From positions 375,336 to 439,335 of the forward strand of contig NZ_LMPO01000001.1 of the NCBI RefSeq assembly GCF_001424385.1: a stretch of 64,000 nt of DNA. The letters are read 5' to 3'. Within the stretch, counting starts at the first letter, position 1; the number at the start of each line of letters is the position of its first letter. The notes below the pieces were generated by a model, which saw only the letters and a program-made list of their open reading frames with translations, was not told the DNA's origin and ran no database searches. Position numbers and translations under genes: made by a program. Shown here one piece after another: positions 55,110 through 63,846 of the stretch. Source of the stretch: Curtobacterium sp. Leaf183. GTDB taxonomy: Bacteria; Actinomycetota; Actinomycetes; Actinomycetales; Microbacteriaceae.

Positions 55110-55169
55110 GCACCGCGGAACGGACACAGCACCTCGGATCTCCGGGGTGCTGTGTCCGTTCCGCGGTGC
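55110..55169. terminator. 24-bp perfect stem between convergent genes
   Basis: Arms of 24 bases at 55110-55133 and 55146-55169, with an extra CGGA/TCCG pairing inside the loop. It lies between the mmsB stop (55086) and the convergent GH13 stop (55183), so it probably terminates both. The arms extend the GGACACAGCACC hairpin at 8345. Confidence 0.85.
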
Positions 55170-55182
55170 CGTCATGGTCGCG

Positions 55183-56520
55183 TCAGCGGGACAGGACTGC
55201 CCAACCGGCAGCCGGGAGGACCACGGTCCCGTCCCGCAGGTCACCACCGCCCGCCTCCACCCGCGTCGCGTCGGCCACGGGCAACTCGACGGGGTCGTCG
55301 CCCAGGTTCAGGGCCGTCACGACGGCCGCGTCCGCGGTCGCGGTCCGCAGGACGATCGCGGTGTTCTCCACGTGCGTCACGTCGGTGTGCGCCCGGTGCA
55401 GCCACGGTTCTCGACGGCGCAGGGCGATGAGCGCCTCGTGGGCGTGGGTCAGGTCGGTCGCGGCGGGCGGTGCGTCCGGGAAGGCCGGACGGACGGCGTC
55501 GTCGCCGCCCTCGCGCTCCTCCTTGACGCCGGTCCAGCCGTACTCGTCGCCGGCGTAGACGACCGGCGTGCCGGCCACCGTGAACAGCACCGCTGCGGCG
55601 TGCCCGGCGAACCGCTCCCCCACCGCGCTGGCGATCCGGCTGACGTCGTGGTTGCCGACGAAGGTCGTGGGGACGAACGTCGACAGCAGGGCGTCGTGTC
55701 GACCGATCGCATGGGCCAGCTCGTGGCAGTTCCGGTCGGCGATCCCGTGCCAGGTCCCCTGCCACAGCTCGTACTGCGTCGTGGAGTCCATCGTCGACGC
55801 GGACACGATCGCGGCGGCGTCCCCGTGGATCACCTCGCCGCTGAACCACGCGTCCGGGAACTGTTCCCGGACGCGCGGCAGCACCCGTGCCCAGAACGCC
55901 GGGGAGAGCGCGTACGCCGCGTCGAGCCGCCAGCCGTCGACGCCGCGCGCGAGCCAGTGGGTCATGACCTCGACGACGAGGTCCTCGGTGGCCTGGGCGG
56001 TGTGGTCGAGGGCGACGAGGATGTCATGGCCCTCGAACAGTCCGACCGGTACCGGGTCGCCCGGGTTCCAGCCGGTCCAGTCGATGCCGAACAGCGGGGC
56101 GGAGTCCGCCGCCGGCCCCTGCGTCTCGAGCGCTCGGAACGCCGGGTGCTCCCGACCGACGTGGTTGAACACGCCGTCGAGCAGCACCCGGACCCCGCGG
56201 TCGTGGGCGGCACGGACCAGGGCGTCGAAGTCGTCGTCGTCACCCAGGCGCGGGTCGATCCGCAGGTGGTCGACCGTGTCGTAGCCGTGGGTCGAGCTCG
56301 CGAACACCGGGCCGAGCAGCACGCCGTTCAGGCCGAGGTCCACGACGTGGTCGAGCCAGGGGGTGATCCGGTCGAGCCGGTGCTCCACCGCGCGGTCCGC
56401 CCAGGGTGCCTCCGGTCGGATCTCGGCGCCGACGAAGCCGAGCGGGTAGACGTGCCACCACATGACGTGACGCACCCAGTCCGGTTCGGCGGGACGGTCG
56501 GGCACGATGTCGGTGGTCAC
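55183..56520 (-). CDS. GH13-family glycosidase
   Basis: A 445-residue cytoplasmic member of the alpha-amylase clan, opening WWHVYPLGFVGAEI. Catalytic residues fit as nucleophile Asp200 (DGWRLDAAY), acid/base Glu229 (WFSGEVIHG) and Asp292 (FVGNHDVSR). It is shorter than typical amylases and lacks a signal peptide, so it probably acts on imported maltodextrins or similar oligosaccharides, or on glycogen. GTG 56520 is taken as start; the long upstream open frame overlaps another gene. Exact substrate unknown. Confidence 0.8.
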   Translation of the reverse strand: MTTDIVPDRPAEPDWVRHVMWWHVYPLGFVGAEIRPEAPWADRAVEHRLDRITPWLDHVVDLGLNGVLLGPVFASSTHGYDTVDHLRIDPRLGDDDDFDALVRAAHDRGVRVLLDGVFNHVGREHPAFRALETQGPAADSAPLFGIDWTGWNPGDPVPVGLFEGHDILVALDHTAQATEDLVVEVMTHWLARGVDGWRLDAAYALSPAFWARVLPRVREQFPDAWFSGEVIHGDAAAIVSASTMDSTTQYELWQGTWHGIADRNCHELAHAIGRHDALLSTFVPTTFVGNHDVSRIASAVGERFAGHAAAVLFTVAGTPVVYAGDEYGWTGVKEEREGGDDAVRPAFPDAPPAATDLTHAHEALIALRRREPWLHRAHTDVTHVENTAIVLRTATADAAVVTALNLGDDPVELPVADATRVEAGGGDLRDGTVVLPAAGWAVLSR

Positions 56521-56587
56521 TGCTCCGATGCTGCCAGGTGGCGCACTCGCTGGGTACGGCGATGCGCTTCCGGACGAGGATGGAGCC

Positions 56588-56986
56588 ATGGGACGAGCGA
56601 TCCGCACCGAGGCCGACGCCGAGCGCAGCGATGCAGCGCACGCCGAGCGGACCTGTGCGTCGTGCGGACGTCGGATGCCGACGAACGCCGCACCCGACGC
56701 GAAGTGGTGCTCGGACGCCTGCCGTCGACACAAGCTCGACGACACCGACCGCGCACTGGAACGCACGATCGACGAGCTCCTCGACGCCCGGGCCGTGACC
56801 TCGAGCATCTGCCCGTCGGACGCTGCCCGCGCGGTCGGCGACGACGACTGGCGCGACCTGATGGAACCCGCCCGTCGTGCCGCGCGCCGGATGGTCGCGC
56901 GCGGCGAGGTCGAGATCACGCAGGGCGGCACCGTCGTCGACCCGTCGACGGCCAAGGGACCGATCCGGATCCGTCGTCCGCGCTGA
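56588..56986 (+). CDS. Small protein with zinc-ribbon and DUF3253-like domain
   Basis: A 132-residue protein. Residues about 22-48 contain ERTCASCGRRMPTN...KWCSDACRRHK, a paired Cys motif typical of a small zinc ribbon (DUF2256-like). The rest (about 50-125, TIDELLDARAVTSSICPSDAARAVG...ARRMVARGEVEITQGG) resembles DUF3253, a winged-helix-like fold. A DNA- or RNA-binding role is plausible but unproven. ATG 56588 is preceded by a moderate GGAG at distance. Not in an obvious operon. Confidence 0.75.
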   Translation: MGRAIRTEADAERSDAAHAERTCASCGRRMPTNAAPDAKWCSDACRRHKLDDTDRALERTIDELLDARAVTSSICPSDAARAVGDDDWRDLMEPARRAARRMVARGEVEITQGGTVVDPSTAKGPIRIRRPR

Positions 56987-57039
56987 GGCGACACCCGCTG
57001 CGGGAACACCCGCAGGACGACAGGTGTTGGCTCCAAACG

Positions 57040-58140
57040 ATGTCTCCTGACGAAACCACCACGCAGTCCACCGTCCCCCGCAGCGCCCTGGTCGTCGGTG
57101 CCAGCGGCATCACCGGCTCCGCCCTGGTGCAGCACCTGACCCGCGACGGCTGGGACGTCGCCGCGCTCTCCCGTCGCGCCGGCACCCGCGACGGCGTCCG
57201 TGGCGTCGCCGCAGACCTCCGCGACCCGGAGTCGCTCCGCACCGCGCTGGCCGACGAGCGCCCGACCCACGTCTTCTTCACCGCGTGGCAGCGGCAGGCG
57301 ACCGAGGCCGAGAACATCGCCGTGAACGGCGGGATGGTCCGCGACCTGCTCGCAGCGCTCGACCACGCGCCCCTCGAGCACGTCGCACTCGTGACCGGGC
57401 TGAAGCACTACCTCGGCCCGTTCGAGGCGTACGCCGCGGGCGAGATGCCGGACACGCCCTTCCACGAGGAGGAGCCGCGCCTCGACACCCCGAACTTCTA
57501 CTACGCGCAGGAGGACGAGCTCATGGCGGCCGCCGAGCGCCAGGGCTTCACGTGGTCCGTGCACCGCTCGCACACGGTCATCGGCCACGCGGTCGGCAAC
57601 GCGATGAACATGGGCCTGACCCTGGCGGTCCAGGCGACCATCGCCAAGGACCGTGACCTGGACTTCGTGTTCCCCGGCAGCGAGGCGCAGTGGAACGGCC
57701 TGACCGACATGACCGACGCCGGACTGCTCGCCGAGCACATGGTCTGGGCCGCGACCTCGCCCGAGGGCGCCGACGAGCCGTTCAACATCGTGAACGGCGA
57801 CGTCTTCCGCTGGCGCTGGATGTGGCCGCGCCTGGCCGCGCACCTCGGTGTCGACCCGGCGCGGGTCGTCGGCTACCAGGACGCACCCCGGCCGCTCGAG
57901 CAGCAGATGGGACCGCACGCGTCCGCATGGCCCGAGATCGCCGAGCGCCACGGACTCGTCGAGCCCGACATCGACCGGGTCGCGTCCTGGTGGCACACCG
58001 ACGCCGACCTCGGCCGTGCCATGGAGGTCGTCACCGACATGAGCAAGAGCCGCGAGGCCGGGTTCACCGGGTACCGGCGCACCGAGCGGTCCTTCACCGA
58101 CCTGTTCGACCGGTACCGAGCGGACCGCCTGGTCCCCTGA
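57040..58140 (+). CDS. SDR-family reductase of the PRISE type
   Basis: A 366-residue NAD(P)H-dependent oxidoreductase. GASGITGSALVQHL is the nucleotide-binding motif; TGLKHYLGPF (Lys122) and NFYYAQEDEL (Tyr154/Tyr155) match the catalytic pair of progesterone-5-beta-reductase/iridoid-synthase-like enzymes, which reduce activated C=C bonds. Bacterial members have broad enone reductase activity. ATG 57040; there is no strong ribosome site (CTCCAAACG). Physiological substrate unknown. It is followed, convergently, by an importer operon. Confidence 0.82.
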   Translation: MSPDETTTQSTVPRSALVVGASGITGSALVQHLTRDGWDVAALSRRAGTRDGVRGVAADLRDPESLRTALADERPTHVFFTAWQRQATEAENIAVNGGMVRDLLAALDHAPLEHVALVTGLKHYLGPFEAYAAGEMPDTPFHEEEPRLDTPNFYYAQEDELMAAAERQGFTWSVHRSHTVIGHAVGNAMNMGLTLAVQATIAKDRDLDFVFPGSEAQWNGLTDMTDAGLLAEHMVWAATSPEGADEPFNIVNGDVFRWRWMWPRLAAHLGVDPARVVGYQDAPRPLEQQMGPHASAWPEIAERHGLVEPDIDRVASWWHTDADLGRAMEVVTDMSKSREAGFTGYRRTERSFTDLFDRYRADRLVP

Positions 58141-58150
58141 GGCCCGGGGC

Positions 58151-58984
58151 CTAGCGGATCCCGCTCCGCGCGAACCCCTGCACGAACCACCGCTGGAACA
58201 GCAGGAACACGACGACGATCGGCACGACGTCGAGCAGGGCGAACGCCATCGTGGCGCCGTAGTCCGAGTTGAACTGTCCCTGCAGGTAGAGCAGCCCGAT
58301 GGGCAGCGTGAACAGGCGGTTCTCGCGGAGCGCGATCAACGGCCAGGCGAAGTCGTTCCACGCCTGCAGCAGGCTCATGAAGAAGAGCACCGCGACGAGC
58401 GGCCGCGCCATCGGCAGCACGATCCGGAAGAACACCGCAACGTGCCCGGCACCGTCGATGCGTGCCGCCTCGATGAGCTCCTTCGGGATCCCGAGCAGGA
58501 ACTGCCGGGCGAGGAACACGCCGAAGGCCGACGCCGCGCTCGGCAGGATCACCGCCCAGTACGTGCCGTACAGGTGCATGCCCGTCACGATGCGGAACAG
58601 CGACACGATGATCACCTGCACGGGGACGGCGAGGGTCGCCAGCGCGATGAAGAACAGCACGGTCGAGCCCCGGAACCGCAGCTGCGCGAAGGCGTACCCG
58701 GCGAGCAGGCTGATCGCGGTCGTCAGGATCGCGACCGACAGGGCGATGGCCGTCGAGTTGCCGAGCCACTCCACGACCGGGAAGGACGAGAACACCCGGT
58801 CGAGGTTGTCGAGCGTCAGCGTGCGCGGGAAGAACCGGACGGCCCCTCCGAGCAGCTCGGAACGCGGCGAGAAGGCCACGACGACCATCCAGTACAGCGG
58901 AGCGATCACGACCACCGCGACGACGATCGCGAGGACGGTCCGGGCGGCGAGGCCGATGCGGGCCCGGCGTGTGCGGGCGCTCAT
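58151..58984 (-). CDS. CUT1-type sugar ABC permease (MalG-like)
   Basis: A 277-residue permease with six helices from ARTVLAIVVAVVVIAPLYWMV, EAA motif ELIEAARIDGAGH...VLPMARP and C-terminal QRWFVQGFARSGIR. ATG 58984 overlaps the preceding permease stop (ATGA). Last gene of a three-gene importer; no ATPase is present. Confidence 0.87.
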   Translation of the reverse strand: MSARTRRARIGLAARTVLAIVVAVVVIAPLYWMVVVAFSPRSELLGGAVRFFPRTLTLDNLDRVFSSFPVVEWLGNSTAIALSVAILTTAISLLAGYAFAQLRFRGSTVLFFIALATLAVPVQVIIVSLFRIVTGMHLYGTYWAVILPSAASAFGVFLARQFLLGIPKELIEAARIDGAGHVAVFFRIVLPMARPLVAVLFFMSLLQAWNDFAWPLIALRENRLFTLPIGLLYLQGQFNSDYGATMAFALLDVVPIVVVFLLFQRWFVQGFARSGIR

Positions 58985-59895
58985 CCTGCGAGGTCCCGGT
59001 TGCGGCTGCCGCGCCACTGCGCGATCGCGAAGACGACCGCCAGCAGCAACAGCACCATGCCGATCGCCGCCGCGTAGCCCTGGTCACGCGTGACGAACCC
59101 GGTGTCGTAGGCGTACGTGACGAGCACGGACGTCGCGTTGCGCGGGCCACCTCCGGTCAGCACGAACACGATGTCGAACACCTGGAACGAGTAGATGACG
59201 TTGAGGACCGTCAGGAAGAACGTCGACGAGCCGAGCAGCGGGACGGTCACGGAGCGCAGTCGTCGGCTCCACCCGGCGCCGTCGAGCATCGCCGCCTCGG
59301 GCAGCTCCGGGCCGATGCCCTGCAGCCCCGCAAGGTAGATGAGCATGTTGAACCCGACGCGCCACCAGATGGTCACGAGCACGACCGACGCGAACGCCGC
59401 GGTCGGGTCGGACTGCCACTGCACGGGCGAGATGCCGACCACGCCCAGGAGCGCGTCGAGCACGCCGGAGTTCTGGTCGAACACCAGGACGCCGATCAGG
59501 GCCGTCGCGACGCCGGACACCGCCATCGGCATGATCAGGATGGAGCGGAAGAGTCCTCGAGCAGGGAGCACCGAGTTGAGCAGCAGCGCCGCGAGCAGCC
59601 CGAGCCCCATCGAGATGGGTGTCACCAGGACCGTGAACAGCACGGTGTTGAGCAGCGCCCGCCAGAAGAGCGCGTCGCCGAGCAGGCGCTGGTAGTTCGC
59701 CAGCCCGACCCACTCGGCCGCGCCGAAGCCGTTCGTGCGCTGGAAGCTGATGACGAACGCCCCGACGAGCGGGACGAGCACGAAGACCGCGAGCAGCACC
59801 ATGTTCGGCGCGATGAACACGTAGGCGGCGCGTTCCTCGTGCCGGGCGGAGCGCGAACGGCGGGGGCGGATCCTCCGCCCGGTCGTGGCGGTCAT
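58981..59895 (-). CDS. CUT1-type sugar ABC permease (MalF-like)
   Basis: A 304-residue permease with a basic cytoplasmic head, six helices from YVFIAPNMVLLAVFVLVPLVG, and EAA motif ELPEAAMLDGAGW...TVPLLGS. Start ATG 59895 overlaps the SBP stop at 59892. The heterodimer with the next gene forms the channel. Confidence 0.87.
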   Translation of the reverse strand: MTATTGRRIRPRRSRSARHEERAAYVFIAPNMVLLAVFVLVPLVGAFVISFQRTNGFGAAEWVGLANYQRLLGDALFWRALLNTVLFTVLVTPISMGLGLLAALLLNSVLPARGLFRSILIMPMAVSGVATALIGVLVFDQNSGVLDALLGVVGISPVQWQSDPTAAFASVVLVTIWWRVGFNMLIYLAGLQGIGPELPEAAMLDGAGWSRRLRSVTVPLLGSSTFFLTVLNVIYSFQVFDIVFVLTGGGPRNATSVLVTYAYDTGFVTRDQGYAAAIGMVLLLLAVVFAIAQWRGSRNRDLAG

Positions 59896-61196
59896 GCCGT
59901 CGCTCCCGTCGCGTCGGCGATGCCCCGCTGCAGGCGCTGCACGGTCTCGGCGGCACCGACACCGCCGACCAGCGCGTCCTCGATGCCGTTCTGCAGCACG
60001 GTGATGATCGCGGCCATGTCCGGCGAGGCCACCTGGGCGACGTCCGCCGGCCGGATGACCGACGCCTGGTCGACGAACACCGACGTCAGTTCAGGCCGCA
60101 CCGCGAAGCGCAGCCCACCGTCCAGCAGGTCCCGACGAGTGGGCAGCAACGAGGCCCGCTCGCAGAAGTCCTGCATCTGGGGTCGGCGGGTGACGAAGTC
60201 GAGGAACGACGCGGCGAGGTCCGGTTTCTGGGACTGGGCGGTCGCCACCAGGGCGTTGCCGCCGAAGTCGCTGCCGCCCCGGTCCCGCCGCGGCGCGTAC
60301 GTCGCGGTCCAGGGGAAGTCGAGCGTCGAGGCGGCGTCCGGGATCTGGAACGCCCCGGACCACACCATCGCCACGCGTTGCCGGTACCAGGTGTCGCTGG
60401 CGTAGGTCGCCGACTTCACCGAGTCGTTCGCGGGCACCCACCCCTCCGAGAAGAACCGCTTGGCGAACGCGACGGCATCGCGACCGGCGGCGCTGTCGAT
60501 CCGCGGCGTCCGCTGGTCCGAGCCGAGGAATGCACCGTCCGCCTGGAACAGCAGGCTGAGCCACCTGGTGACGCCGTTCCCCTGCCAGTTGTAGGCGAAC
60601 GGGTGGACGTCGTCGGGCAGCCCGGACCGCAGCTTCCCCGCGACGTCGCCGAGTTCGTCCCAGGTCCAGGCCTCGTCGACCGACCGCGGCAGCTCGGTGA
60701 TGCCCGCCTTCCGCATCAGGTCGGTGTTGACGAGGATCGCGGACGTGTCCGTGTGGTGCGGCACGCCGAAGGGCCGACCGTCGGACTGGACCGCCGCCCA
60801 CGCCGTCTCGGTGAACCGGTCCCCCACGCTCGCGTTGAGCGAGCGCGACAGGTCGAGCAGCTGCCCGCGTCCGGCGTAGGCGCCGAACGAGTAGTAGGGC
60901 ACCCGGAAGACGTCGGGGGCGTTCCCGGCCTGCAGCTGCGCGTCGATGTTCGTGAACATCTGCTCGTAGGGCACGGCGTTCAGCTCGACCCGTCGTCCGG
61001 GGTACGCGCGCTGGAAGTCCTTGATCGCCGAGCGGAACCCGGCGAGCTCGGCGTCGGTCCCCCAGGTGGTGAAGGTCAGGGTGTCGGCGTCGTTCCGCGC
61101 GCCGGTGTCCTGCGGCACGAACCCGCACCCCGCCAGGGCTGCGGGCAGCGTCAGCGCACCCAGCCCCACGAGGAGGTTGCGGCGTGTGATGTGCAC
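59892..61196 (-). CDS. CUT1-type ABC substrate-binding lipoprotein
   Basis: A 434-residue family-1 solute-binding protein. The signal peptide MHITRRNLLVGLGALTLPA then LAGC has a twin-Arg pair before the hydrophobic core, so Tat export with lipidation is likely. GTG 61196 has GGAG five bases upstream. Body motifs (LTFTTWGTDAELAGF, PDVFRVPYYSFGAYAGRGQLLDLS) fit the MalE-like fold. Ligand unknown; no hydrolase sits directly in the operon, though GH13 and GH35 genes flank the region. Confidence 0.87.
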   Translation of the reverse strand: MHITRRNLLVGLGALTLPAALAGCGFVPQDTGARNDADTLTFTTWGTDAELAGFRSAIKDFQRAYPGRRVELNAVPYEQMFTNIDAQLQAGNAPDVFRVPYYSFGAYAGRGQLLDLSRSLNASVGDRFTETAWAAVQSDGRPFGVPHHTDTSAILVNTDLMRKAGITELPRSVDEAWTWDELGDVAGKLRSGLPDDVHPFAYNWQGNGVTRWLSLLFQADGAFLGSDQRTPRIDSAAGRDAVAFAKRFFSEGWVPANDSVKSATYASDTWYRQRVAMVWSGAFQIPDAASTLDFPWTATYAPRRDRGGSDFGGNALVATAQSQKPDLAASFLDFVTRRPQMQDFCERASLLPTRRDLLDGGLRFAVRPELTSVFVDQASVIRPADVAQVASPDMAAIITVLQNGIEDALVGGVGAAETVQRLQRGIADATGATA

Positions 61197-61371
61197 TTGT
61201 ACTCCGTTGGTCGGTCCGGGGCTGGGACGACATCCGTCGGTCCAGCATGCTCCGCCGCCGACGTTGCCGTCTCACACCTGGCCCGAGCCCGGGAACGGGG
61301 TACACGGGCGTCCGTAGAGTCGGATCCACACCGCCGGGTCCACCGGTGATGCCCCATCGGAAGGAATCACC

Positions 61372-61548
61372 ATGTCGCTCGGAGACAAGGCCAAGGACGC
61401 CACCCAGAAGATCGTCGGCAAGGTCGAGGAGACCGTCGGCAAGCACACCGACGACGCCGAGCTCACGCACCAGGGCCAGAAGGACCAGGTCATGGGCGAG
61501 GGTCGCATGCAGACCGAGAAGGCGAAGGACGCCCTCGACGGCAAGTGA
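61372..61548 (+). CDS. CsbD-family stress protein
   Basis: A 58-residue protein, MSLGDKAKDATQKIVGKVEE..., the typical CsbD domain: highly charged, Lys/Glu/Asp-rich, no hydrophobic core, predicted helical bundle with the GKVEE and AKDAL motifs. ATG 61372 follows GAAGGAATC. CsbD proteins are widely induced by general stress. It is divergent from the importer SBP and followed by a strong hairpin, so it is a monocistronic unit. Too short for default gene-finding cut-offs. Confidence 0.85.
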   Translation: MSLGDKAKDATQKIVGKVEETVGKHTDDAELTHQGQKDQVMGEGRMQTEKAKDALDGK

Positions 61549-61568
61549 GCACCGGCTCCTGAACGTAC

Positions 61569-61602
61569 GGACGGCCCGGCATCCATCGATGCCGGGCCGT
61601 CC
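61569..61602. terminator. Hairpin after the csbD-like gene
   Basis: Perfect 15-bp arms (GGACGGCCCGGCATC and complement) at 61569-61583 and 61588-61602 around a 4-base loop, 20 bases after the CsbD stop. Good intrinsic terminator by position and stability. Confidence 0.8.
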
Positions 61603-61650
61603 GCACGTCTGTCTGTCACCCGGTCGTCCCCGGCGGAGCAGACTCGGGGG

Positions 61651-61947
61651 ATGAGCGAGCCCGACGACCACTTCTTCGTCGTCGACGGCCGTCGGTGGCG
61701 CAGGACCGACCCGGCGATCCCCGAGGCGACGGCCGCAGCGCTCCGGTCGCACCTGGGGCGCGGTCGGAACGCCGTCAAGCAGGCGAAACGGTCCGGTGAC
61801 GACGAGGCCCTCGCGGCGGCGCGGCACCGGAACGGCATCGCGAAGCACGGCCTGGGCGAACGCGGACCGGAGTGGTGGGACCGCCCGGAGGCCGACCGGG
61901 TCGCGGACGCCGATCGCGCGCTGCAGGACCTCGACGCCCTCGACTAG
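61651..61947 (+). CDS. Small conserved protein of unknown function
   Basis: A 98-residue protein with FVVDGRRWRRTDPAIPEATAAALRSHLGRGRNAVK and EWWDRPEADRVADADRALQDL. Similar short Arg/Asp-rich proteins occur in many actinobacteria, occasionally mislabelled as biopolymer transporter Tol. No signal, membrane helix or catalytic motif is apparent. Its TAG stop shares CTAG with the convergent beta-galactosidase stop (61944-61947). Function unknown. Confidence 0.7.
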   Translation: MSEPDDHFFVVDGRRWRRTDPAIPEATAAALRSHLGRGRNAVKQAKRSGDDEALAAARHRNGIAKHGLGERGPEWWDRPEADRVADADRALQDLDALD

Positions 61948-63773
61948 GCCTCGGTGTGCCCCAGGTCCGGCTCGACGAGCAGCGACACCGACCGCGCGGC
62001 CGAGGCGTGTACCTCGAACACGACGACCTCGTTCCGCCCCGCCCGCAGCACCGGTCCGGGCACCGCGAGCGTCCGCTGCGGTCCGCGGGACCAGTACCGG
62101 CCGAGGCAGAACCCGTTGACCCAGGCGACACCCTTCCGGAAGCCGTCGAGCGCGAGGTACCGGTCGTCGATGACGTCGAGGTCGAACGACCCGAGCGCGA
62201 CGACGGGCCCGGCGAGGACGGAGCCGTCCGTGATCGGGAGTGCCCGCAGGACGTCGAGCGCCGCCTCGGGCAGGGGGTCGAGCGCGAGCGGCGACACCGT
62301 CCACCGCTCGAGCGGCTCACCGTCGACGGACACGCCGCCGATCAGGCCCTTGGGCTCGCCGATCCGCGTGCCGTAGTCGACGCGACCCTGGTCCTCGACC
62401 AGCAGCTCGAGCGTGCCGGTCACCGGCGGGAGCGCGATCGCCCGGTCGTGGTGCTCTCGTTCGAGCACTCCGACCGGGCGTCCGTCGACGCTGACCAGGA
62501 CACGGTCGCGGACCTCGGTGCCGACGGTCAGCACACCGCCGTTGGGCAGGTCGACCTCGGTCCGGTACAGCACGAAGCCCGAGGCGGCTCCGAGCGTGTC
62601 GAACGTCGGGACGTCCTGGTGGGTGGTCCAGGACGCGAGCTGCGGGAGCAGCGAGGCGAGCGGGGTGGACCGGTCAAGTCGGACCGTGACGTCCGTGGCG
62701 GGGGTGGGCCGGTCCTCCAGGGCATCTCCGGTCGCACCCACCGGAGCGAGGCGACCCGATCCGCCGGGCAGCATCGATGCCGGCAGCTCGGGCACGGGCG
62801 CGTAGCGCTCGATCACCGTGCGGAACGCGTGGAACTTCGTTGTCGGTCGGCCGGCCTCGTCGAGCGGGGCGTCGTAGTCGTACGACGTCGCGATCGGCCG
62901 GTACACGCCCTTGTCGTTCGCGCCGTTCGTGAAGCCGAAGTTCGTGCCGCCGTGGAACATGTAGACGTTGACCGAGCCGCCGGCGGCGAGCAGGTCGTCC
63001 AGGTCGGACGCCGATGCGGCGGCCGGGGTGGTGTGGTGGTGCTCGCCCCAGCTGTCGAACCAGCCGTCCCAGAACTCCGAGCACATCAGCGGTCCGGTCG
63101 GCTGCGCCTGCCGCAGCCGCTCCAGCCGCTCTGTGGAGCGCGATCCGAAGGACCCGGTCTTGTGCAGCGAGGGCAGCGACCCGTCCTCGAGCATGGTGCC
63201 CATCGGCTGGTCGACGCTCGTGAACGGGACCGTCAGCCCGATGTCGCGGTGCATCTGCTCGAGCTTCGACAGGTAGACCGGGTCGTAGCCGTAGGCGCCG
63301 TACTCGTTCTCCACCTGCACGAGCACGATGGGGCCACCCTGGTCGATCTGGCGTGGCACGAGGATCGGTGCGAGGGCGTCGAGGTAGCGGGACACGGCGG
63401 CCAGGAACTGCGGCTCGTCGCGCCGGATGCCGACGGTGCCGTCGGTGAACAGCCAGTACGGCAGACCGCCGTTGGTCCACTCGGCACAGATGTACGGGCC
63501 CGGGCGGACGATGGCGTGCATGCCCTCGGCGGCGACCAGGTCGAGGAACCGACCGAGGTCGAGGCCGCCCGTGAAGTCGAAGTCGCCCGGCGTGGCCTCG
63601 TGCGCGTTCCACGCGACGTACGTCTCGACGGTGTTCAGGCCCATCAGCCGGGCCTTGCGGATGCGGTCCTGCCACAGGTCCGGGTGGACGCGGAAGTAGT
63701 GGATCGCGCCGGACAGGACCCGGTGCGATTCGCCGTCGAGCAGGAAGTCGGTGTCGCCGATGGCGAAGCGCAT
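61944..63773 (-). CDS. GH35 beta-galactosidase
   Basis: A 609-residue retaining hydrolase. The TIM barrel (about 1-330) carries acid/base Glu157 (VENEYGAYG) and nucleophile Glu233 (CSEFWDGWF), typical of GH35, and C-terminal beta domains follow. No signal peptide, so it acts in the cytoplasm on imported beta-galactosides. Start ATG 63773. It lies 73 bases downstream of a binding-protein gene, with a hairpin between them, suggesting an SBP-hairpin-hydrolase order like the arabinose importer. Confidence 0.88.
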   Translation of the reverse strand: MRFAIGDTDFLLDGESHRVLSGAIHYFRVHPDLWQDRIRKARLMGLNTVETYVAWNAHEATPGDFDFTGGLDLGRFLDLVAAEGMHAIVRPGPYICAEWTNGGLPYWLFTDGTVGIRRDEPQFLAAVSRYLDALAPILVPRQIDQGGPIVLVQVENEYGAYGYDPVYLSKLEQMHRDIGLTVPFTSVDQPMGTMLEDGSLPSLHKTGSFGSRSTERLERLRQAQPTGPLMCSEFWDGWFDSWGEHHHTTPAAASASDLDDLLAAGGSVNVYMFHGGTNFGFTNGANDKGVYRPIATSYDYDAPLDEAGRPTTKFHAFRTVIERYAPVPELPASMLPGGSGRLAPVGATGDALEDRPTPATDVTVRLDRSTPLASLLPQLASWTTHQDVPTFDTLGAASGFVLYRTEVDLPNGGVLTVGTEVRDRVLVSVDGRPVGVLEREHHDRAIALPPVTGTLELLVEDQGRVDYGTRIGEPKGLIGGVSVDGEPLERWTVSPLALDPLPEAALDVLRALPITDGSVLAGPVVALGSFDLDVIDDRYLALDGFRKGVAWVNGFCLGRYWSRGPQRTLAVPGPVLRAGRNEVVVFEVHASAARSVSLLVEPDLGHTEA

Positions 63774-63792
63774 CGTGCGCCTTTCTGTCAGC

Positions 63793-63826
63793 GGAGGGGC
63801 CGCACGGTTGCCCGTGCGGCCCCTCC
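63793..63826 (-). terminator. 15-bp hairpin between SBP and GH35 genes
   Basis: Perfect arms GGAGGGGCCGCACGG and complement (63793-63807/63812-63826) around a 4-base loop, 20 bases downstream of the SBP stop on the minus strand. It may end the SBP transcript, partially or fully, before GH35. Confidence 0.7.
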
Positions 63827-63846
63827 AGGGGTGTGCGGTGGCGGGA

